20,281 nucleotides of DNA from Candidatus Poseidoniales archaeon (GTDB lineage Archaea > Thermoplasmatota > Poseidoniia > Poseidoniales > Poseidoniaceae). Each line of letters begins with the position of its first letter. Position 1 is the first letter of the stretch. The translations under genes were made by a program, and so were the position numbers. The notes under the pieces were generated by a model that searched no databases, was not told the DNA's origin, and saw only the letters and a list, made by a program, of their open reading frames with translations. Positions 15,585-20,281 of the stretch are shown here, one piece after another. The stretch spans positions 4,310 through 24,590 of the forward strand of contig DUCL01000106.1 in NCBI GenBank assembly GCA_012959845.1, in the 5' to 3' direction.

Positions 15585-16874
15585 TCACTTCTTGTCAATC
15601 TTTAGACAAACACCAGCAGCGACTGTCTTACCCATGTCGCGAATTGCGAAGCGGGAAAGTTCAGGGAAGGTATCCATTTGCTCGATTGCGAAAGGCTTGG
15701 TAGGCTGGAAGCGAATCAAACATGCATCTCCAGTCTTTAGGAAAGAAGGATTTGCTTCCTTTCCGTTCTTGTTGGTCTTCTCTAGAAGTTCCAAGAAGCG
15801 AATAGCAACTTGAGCGGTGTGAGCGTGGAATACAGGAGTGTATCCAACAGAAACTGCCTTTGGAATGTCCATTAGTTGAATCTGTCCAACGAATGATTCG
15901 TCGTGACGAACGAACATTGGTGCGGAATCGGCATATCCTGCAACGTCTCCACGGCGAATGTCAACAGCTGCTAGACCACGTACGTTGAATCCAACGTTGT
16001 CACCAGGCTCTGCCTTAGGTACCATTGTGTGGTGCATCTCTATTGACTTGACTTCACCAGACTTCTGTGAAGGATTGAAGACAACGTTCTTTCCAACGTT
16101 TAGAGTTCCTGTTTCGATCTTTCCTACTGGAACAGTTCCAATACCGGAAATCTTGTAAACATCTTGAATCGGCAAGCGAAGTGGCTTGTTGATTGGCTTC
16201 TTTGGCATTTTGATTGCGTCAATTGCCTCGAAAAGAGTTGGTCCCTTGTACCATGGGCACTTGTCGGACTTGTTGTATACATTGTCTCCATTTAGTGAAG
16301 AAGCTGGAATCATTGGAATATCGTCCGGCTTGAAACCTGCCATCTTCAATAGTGCGCTAACTTCCTTACATGCTTGCTTGTACTTGTCTTCAGACCAGTC
16401 AACACCAGAAATATCCATCTTGTTAACGTGTACGATAAGTTGTGAAACACCTAGAACACGAGCAAGGAAAGCGTGTTCCTTGGTTTGTGCGTTAACACCA
16501 TCATTTGCTGCGCACAGAAGAACTGCTGCGTCGGCTTGTGAAGCACCGGTGATCATGTTCTTGACGAAATCACGGTGACCTGGAGCGTCAATAACAGTCC
16601 AGTAGTAACTAGGTGTGAAAAATTCCTTGTGAGCAACGTCAATGGTGATACCACGTTCGCGCTCTTCCTTTAGTCCGTCCATGACGTACGCAAGACCGAA
16701 TCCAGCCTTACCGGATTCTGCAGCGAGTTTTTCGTTCTTTTCAACTACGTGACCTTCGATGTGACCAGTGTCCAAAAGAAGGCGTCCAACAGTAGTAGAC
16801 TTTCCGTGGTCGACGTGTCCGATGAACACTATATTCAAGTGAGGCTTGCTCTTATCTTCCCATTGAGATCCCAT
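15585..16874 (-). CDS. tuf: Translation elongation factor 1-alpha
   Basis: A 429-residue archaeal EF-1A. GTPase motifs: G1 GHVDHGKS (19-26), the switch I region with ERERGITID (about 71-79), G3 DAPGH (96-100) and G4 NKMD (151-154). Two beta-barrel domains follow, with [11 protein letters not shown] and the C-terminal [20 protein letters not shown] signature. It delivers aminoacyl-tRNA to the ribosomal A site using GTP. The ATG at 16874 follows GGAG by about 8 nt. A TATA-like GATATTTTCC lies near 16931-16940 on the minus strand, giving a leader of roughly 35 nt, consistent with a strongly expressed gene. uS10 follows in the same transcript. Confidence 0.98.
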   Translation of the reverse strand: MGSQWEDKSKPHLNIVFIGHVDHGKSTTVGRLLLDTGHIEGHVVEKNEKLAAESGKAGFGLAYVMDGLKEERERGITIDVAHKEFFTPSYYWTVIDAPGHRDFVKNMITGASQADAAVLLCAANDGVNAQTKEHAFLARVLGVSQLIVHVNKMDISGVDWSEDKYKQACKEVSALLKMAGFKPDDIPMIPASSLNGDNVYNKSDKCPWYKGPTLFEAIDAIKMPKKPINKPLRLPIQDVYKISGIGTVPVGKIETGTLNVGKNVVFNPSQKSGEVKSIEMHHTMVPKAEPGDNVGFNVRGLAAVDIRRGDVAGYADSAPMFVRHDESFVGQIQLMDIPKAVSVGYTPVFHAHTAQVAIRFLELLEKTNKNGKEANPSFLKTGDACLIRFQPTKPFAIEQMDTFPELSRFAIRDMGKTVAAGVCLKIDKK

Positions 16875-16930
16875 TGTGATTACTCCTTAGCGAGTCAGCC
16901 GACAAGAAACCCCTATTTGAAGACAGCGAC

Positions 16931-16940
16931 GGAAAATATC
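16931..16940 (-). promoter_or_regulatory. Candidate TATA element of the EF-1alpha/uS10 operon
   Basis: GATATTTTCC on the minus strand sits about 60 bp before the EF-1alpha ATG. With a usual 25-bp spacing, transcription would start near 16910 and leave a leader of about 35 nt that contains the GGAG Shine-Dalgarno site. Position and composition are the only evidence. Confidence 0.4.
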
Positions 16941-16995
16941 TACTTGATTGGATTCACAAATGTTAGTATTCGGGCCACAGAGGACTTACAAAATC

Positions 16996-17003
16996 AAAAA
17001 AAA
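16996..17003 (-). terminator. T8 run after pyruvate kinase
   Basis: Eight consecutive T on the minus strand lie about 65 nt after the pyruvate kinase stop. Oligo-T tracts are the core of archaeal intrinsic terminators. The tract also lies upstream of the EF-1alpha promoter element, so it would separate the two units. Confidence 0.5.
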
Positions 17004-17067
17004 CCATGTAATTATTTCAAATGGCCTACTTTATTGACATTAGCGAGAGGGGGTTATCACTTACCTT

Positions 17068-18519
17068 TTATTCTGCTCCGATAATTGTTCGATCTTTTGC
17101 GATGCGATACATTCTGATTGTACTAGTAGCACCTTTCATTGCAAGAGGACTACCCGAAATTGCCACTACACGGTCTCCAACATTCAATCTTCCATCATCT
17201 AAGAGCGCAGATACTGCCGCTTGCATAGTATCAGAACCTCGTTGATGTTCTTTTACGATGAGACTATCAACTCCAGGCAATAATTGAACGCGTCGAGTTG
17301 CTCTAATTCTATTACTCACCGCAGTTACTGGAATCCCTGGCTGATAACCGGCAACTAACCTCGGGGCATTTCCATGCTCAGTAGCGACAACAATTCGTAC
17401 CGCATTGCTAATCTTTGCCAATTCAACACCTGCATGTGCAACCGCTCTTGTTGCTTTGAATCGAGCTAACCCACTCGGTCTAGCCCCTGAAGAATCTAAT
17501 CCTTGTTCCGTAGCAATGGCTATTTTATTCATTATCTCAACCGATTGCAATGGATATTTTCCTGAAGCGGTTTCACCAGATAACATTACTGCGGTTGCTC
17601 CAAAACGAATTGCATTAGATATATCACTCACTTCAGCCCTTGTTGGGCGGGAATTCAATATCATTGAGTCCAACATTTGAGTCGCCACAATTACTGGCAT
17701 ACCTCTTCGTAGGGCCTCGTCAATGATTCTTTGTTGTGCCAACGGCACTTGTTCAAGTGGTATTTCCACCCCTAAATCGCCTCTTGCTACCATTACAGCA
17801 TCTGCCGCATCAAGAATCTCTTCTAAGTTTAGTAAAGCGGTTGGATGCTCTATTTTTGCAATTATTGGTACATGTTGTCCTGCATTTTTTATTGCCTTTT
17901 TTGCAGGGAGTAAATCCGCAGCAGTACGAACATAACTAACCGCAATATAATCGGCTCCTTGTTGTAATGCGTGTTGTAATGCGATTTCATCATGTGGTCC
18001 AATCGCAGGTAAATCTACCATTGTACCTGGAACATTGATTCCTTTTCTCTTACTAACTGGGCCTCCATCATCAACTTCACAAGTGACTATTCCACTAGAC
18101 TTGTTTTGTGTTTTTCTGACAATCAATCTGATCAAGCCATCTGCAATGAGAACGGGGTCATTTACATTTAATTCCAAACTAAGACCTGCGTATTCAACTG
18201 GCAACTTTGCAGCACTTGCATCTTTCATCTTAGCCACGCCACAATGAAGTTCCACTGTTTGACCCTTTACCAAGAGAATAACTCCTGTGAAATTGCCAAG
18301 CCTTAACTTAGGTCCAGGCAAATCTGCAAGTATACAAGTAGGCTTACCTAAGATTTTTTCAAAGTTCCTAATTTGCTCATATATTGGTGTTTTTTCTTCA
18401 GGCTCACCGTGTGAATAATTCAAACGGCATACATCTACGCCGGCTCTAAGAATTGATTCGAGAACCTCAGGAGAATCTGAGGATGGCCCGATGGTAGACA
18501 CGATACGTGTTCTTCTCAT
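17068..18519 (-). CDS. pyk: Pyruvate kinase
   Basis: A 483-residue protein that is complete from MRRTRIVSTIGPSS to the C-terminal domain. It converts phosphoenolpyruvate and ADP to pyruvate and ATP, the last step of glycolysis, in the cytoplasm. Visible motifs: NYSHG (NFSHG in many homologues); DLPGPKLRLG at the edge of the lid domain; AKIEHPTALLN with the catalytic Lys; VMVARGDLGVEIP, the metal- and substrate-binding signature; TRAEVSDISNAI; and MLSGETASGKYP. The C-terminal third matches the regulatory alpha/beta domain. The ATG at 18519 lies about 28 bp after a TATA-like CTTTAAG, so the transcript may be leaderless. The permease gene ends 52 bp upstream on the same strand. Confidence 0.97.
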   Translation of the reverse strand: MRRTRIVSTIGPSSDSPEVLESILRAGVDVCRLNYSHGEPEEKTPIYEQIRNFEKILGKPTCILADLPGPKLRLGNFTGVILLVKGQTVELHCGVAKMKDASAAKLPVEYAGLSLELNVNDPVLIADGLIRLIVRKTQNKSSGIVTCEVDDGGPVSKRKGINVPGTMVDLPAIGPHDEIALQHALQQGADYIAVSYVRTAADLLPAKKAIKNAGQHVPIIAKIEHPTALLNLEEILDAADAVMVARGDLGVEIPLEQVPLAQQRIIDEALRRGMPVIVATQMLDSMILNSRPTRAEVSDISNAIRFGATAVMLSGETASGKYPLQSVEIMNKIAIATEQGLDSSGARPSGLARFKATRAVAHAGVELAKISNAVRIVVATEHGNAPRLVAGYQPGIPVTAVSNRIRATRRVQLLPGVDSLIVKEHQRGSDTMQAAVSALLDDGRLNVGDRVVAISGSPLAMKGATSTIRMYRIAKDRTIIGAE

Positions 18520-18543
18520 CAGTCATCGCTGGTACGCATACCG

Positions 18544-18550
18544 CTTTAAG
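18544..18550 (-). promoter_or_regulatory. TATA-like element of pyruvate kinase
   Basis: CTTAAAG on the minus strand is centred about 28 bp before the pyk ATG, and no Shine-Dalgarno site is present. This is the arrangement expected for a leaderless archaeal transcript, and implies pyk can be expressed separately from the upstream permease. Confidence 0.5.
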
Positions 18551-18571
18551 ATATGCAATTAGAAGGTGGTA

Positions 18572-20230
18572 TCATTCTTGTTCAGCGTTTTCAAAACTAC
18601 AGAGGAATTCATCTATATCAATAACACCGTCTTCATTGATATCTGCCTTATGAAAAATTAGGCGTGTTTCATCGGAATCATATTTGAACCCTAGATGTTT
18701 CAATGCATGTTGGAATTCTTTGAGTGTTAAGTGATTCTTACCGCCAAGATCGGCCATGTGAAATATTTCTGCACGGCGTTTATGCTCTTCAGGCGTAGGA
18801 TTAAGGAATTCTTGTTTGAAGGTATCAAAAGGAGTTTCCCTTGGATGGGCGTGCTTTTTACCATACGAATAATATGTGATCAATCCAATAACAATGGCAA
18901 CCGCTGCCCCTATGAAGGCCTTTTCACCCATAATAATCACCAACATTATGCCGCCAATAATCCCCCAAATCTGGATTAATGGGAATAATGGTGCAAAATA
19001 TGTAGGCTGATACCATTCATGACCTTTCTTGACTCCGCGCAACACTATCAAACACATATTTACAATAACGAATACCATTATTTGGAAACCAGATGCTAAT
19101 TTTGCTACATCTTTCACTGGTAATGTAATGAGGACTAATGCCATCATTGCACCGGTGAGAATGATGGCCCAATGAGGCGTTTCCCATTTCGCATTGACAT
19201 CTTCAATGGCTTGTGGTAAGAGATTATCACGCGCCATCGCAAACAAATATCTTGAAGATGCGAGAATGCCCGCTAATGCCATTGAGGCCATTGTTAGAAT
19301 TGCTAATACTGCTGCGACTAGGCCGATTGTTTTTCCACCAACATGTTCAGCAAAGATAAAAATTGGGTCTTCGACAACATGACCATCGCTAGCAATCCAC
19401 CACCCGTCAGCAAGAGTAGCCATCAAAATATATGCAACACCTGAATAGAGCAGAGTTGCAGTTGCAAGAGAAATGTACATTCCGCTCGGTAGATTTTTTC
19501 CTGGGTTCTTTATTTCCTCAGCGATTGCAGCCACTTTGGTAACACCAGCATATGCAACAAAGACAAGAGCGGCTGTTTCTCCAAGTAGCCAAATATCGGT
19601 ATTGTATGCGGCTTGTGCTGGAATTGACAAATCTGCTTCTCCAGTGATTAGTACTTTGATAGATAATATCAGTAGTAATGCTATTGAAAAGCCAACAATC
19701 GGTGCTTGAATTGCTTTTATTTTCTTAACGCCGAGAATATTGATTATTACAACTAAACTCAAAACACTCATTGAAACGACAAATGCATTCAATTCAATTT
19801 GCAAGAAATTAGTAATCACATACATATATGCAGATAAACCAATCAATGCAAACGCTGCTTTCAACAAGAAAGATGCCCAAAGACCCAACCCTGAAATTGT
19901 CCCAAACATTGGTCCAAATGTTCGCTCGATGTAGATGTAATCTCCACCTGAAACTGGCATTGCAGAAGCCAATTCTGCTTTTGAAATTGCTCCGGGCAAT
20001 ACAACTGTCGCTGCAAGAATATAGGCCAGCCAAATACCTGCTGCAGATGCCCCCATGGTATCAGCAGCAAGGGAAGGAAGTACGAATAGTCCAGAACCAA
20101 GCATTGCTGATAATGAAATGATAATTACTCCAACCAAACCAATCGTCCGTTCCAATTGCTTGGAAACATCGGTTATTACGCCTTTGACATCACCCTGAAT
20201 TAGTTTATCAGCAGTGTCTTTCAAGTCCAT
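18572..20230 (-). CDS. APC-family amino-acid permease fused to C-terminal EF-hands
   Basis: A 552-residue protein from the ATG at 20230; an ATG at 20251 would add seven residues. The first ~450 residues have about twelve hydrophobic helices of the APC superfamily. Helix 1 carries the unwound GSG (45-47) that contacts the substrate amino group and carboxylate, and the AEEIKNPGKNLP loop is a family hallmark. The likely role is uptake or exchange of amino acids across the cytoplasmic membrane; the substrate is not readable. After the last helix comes a ~110-residue soluble tail with two EF-hand loops: a degenerate one at 494-505 (DLGGKNHLTLKE) and a canonical one at 530-541 (DINEDGVIDIDE, all calcium ligands present). 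This tail suggests calcium control of transport, which is inference. The purine-rich GGAAGGCGGGA before ATG 20230 supports that start. pyk follows after 52 bp. Confidence 0.92.
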   Translation of the reverse strand: MDLKDTADKLIQGDVKGVITDVSKQLERTIGLVGVIIISLSAMLGSGLFVLPSLAADTMGASAAGIWLAYILAATVVLPGAISKAELASAMPVSGGDYIYIERTFGPMFGTISGLGLWASFLLKAAFALIGLSAYMYVITNFLQIELNAFVVSMSVLSLVVIINILGVKKIKAIQAPIVGFSIALLLILSIKVLITGEADLSIPAQAAYNTDIWLLGETAALVFVAYAGVTKVAAIAEEIKNPGKNLPSGMYISLATATLLYSGVAYILMATLADGWWIASDGHVVEDPIFIFAEHVGGKTIGLVAAVLAILTMASMALAGILASSRYLFAMARDNLLPQAIEDVNAKWETPHWAIILTGAMMALVLITLPVKDVAKLASGFQIMVFVIVNMCLIVLRGVKKGHEWYQPTYFAPLFPLIQIWGIIGGIMLVIIMGEKAFIGAAVAIVIGLITYYSYGKKHAHPRETPFDTFKQEFLNPTPEEHKRRAEIFHMADLGGKNHLTLKEFQHALKHLGFKYDSDETRLIFHKADINEDGVIDIDEFLCSFENAEQE

Positions 20231-20261
20231 AATTATCCCGCCTTCCTTCATTCTGTGGTAG

Positions 20262-20272
20262 TATTATTGTTT
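20262..20272 (-). promoter_or_regulatory. Candidate TATA element of the permease gene
   Basis: An AT-rich stretch, CAAACAATAAT on the minus strand, is centred near 20267. The usual spacing would start transcription near 20242, downstream of the ATG at 20251 and upstream of the one at 20230. This favours the shorter protein. Confidence 0.35.
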
Positions 20273-20281
20273 GGCAGAATT

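Overview
The window looks like a chromosomal segment of an uncultivated euryarchaeon, most plausibly a marine Group II/III-type lineage (Ca. Poseidoniales or a relative). The archaeal assignment rests on an archaeal/eukaryotic-type elongation factor 1-alpha followed directly by ribosomal protein uS10, a GINS-type replication protein, a TA0175-type HAD phosphatase, a PssA-type archaetidyltransferase and TATA-like promoters placed about 25 bp before start codons. The lineage assignment is weaker. It rests on moderately AT-rich DNA, a very large secreted surface protein, many short intergenic gaps and a mix of Shine-Dalgarno-led and apparently leaderless genes. I see no integrase, transposase, CRISPR array or phage gene.

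Layout. (1) Positions 1-5776, minus strand: a run of co-oriented genes that reads, in transcription order, heavy-metal P1B-type ATPase, winged-helix regulator, triple zinc-ribbon protein, PssA-like CDP-alcohol phosphatidyltransferase, and (after a 131-bp gap) a highly charged coiled-coil protein that runs off the left edge. The first four are tightly packed and probably one operon. (2) Positions 5783-7626, plus strand: divergent from the ATPase, a phosphoglycolate-phosphatase-like HAD enzyme and an NAD(P)-binding atypical SDR, the latter with its own promoter. (3) Positions 7627-7926: a 300-bp gap with a bidirectional terminator-like hairpin, a nest of inverted repeats, and tRNA-Leu(CAA) on the minus strand. 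(4) Positions 7927-13968, minus: one gene for a 2013-residue secreted, C-terminally anchored surface protein. Its ribosome-binding site sits inside a palindrome. (5) Positions 14082-15119, plus: a GINS protein with a long acidic linker. (6) Positions 15217-16874, minus: uS10 preceded by EF-1alpha, both with clear Shine-Dalgarno sites. (7) Positions 17068-20230, minus: pyruvate kinase, preceded by an APC-family amino-acid permease that carries a C-terminal EF-hand pair.

How they fit together. Most of the window is core housekeeping: translation (EF-1alpha, uS10, tRNA-Leu), replication (GINS), glycolysis (pyruvate kinase), metabolite repair (phosphatase) and lipid head-group synthesis. The more unusual parts are the EF-hand/permease fusion, the metal ATPase operon with its cysteine-free regulator and zinc-ribbon partner, the surface protein with a palindrome over its ribosome-binding site, and the inverted-repeat nest beside the tRNA. 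I found no convincing wholly new multi-gene system. The EF-hand permease is the strongest candidate for undescribed biology.
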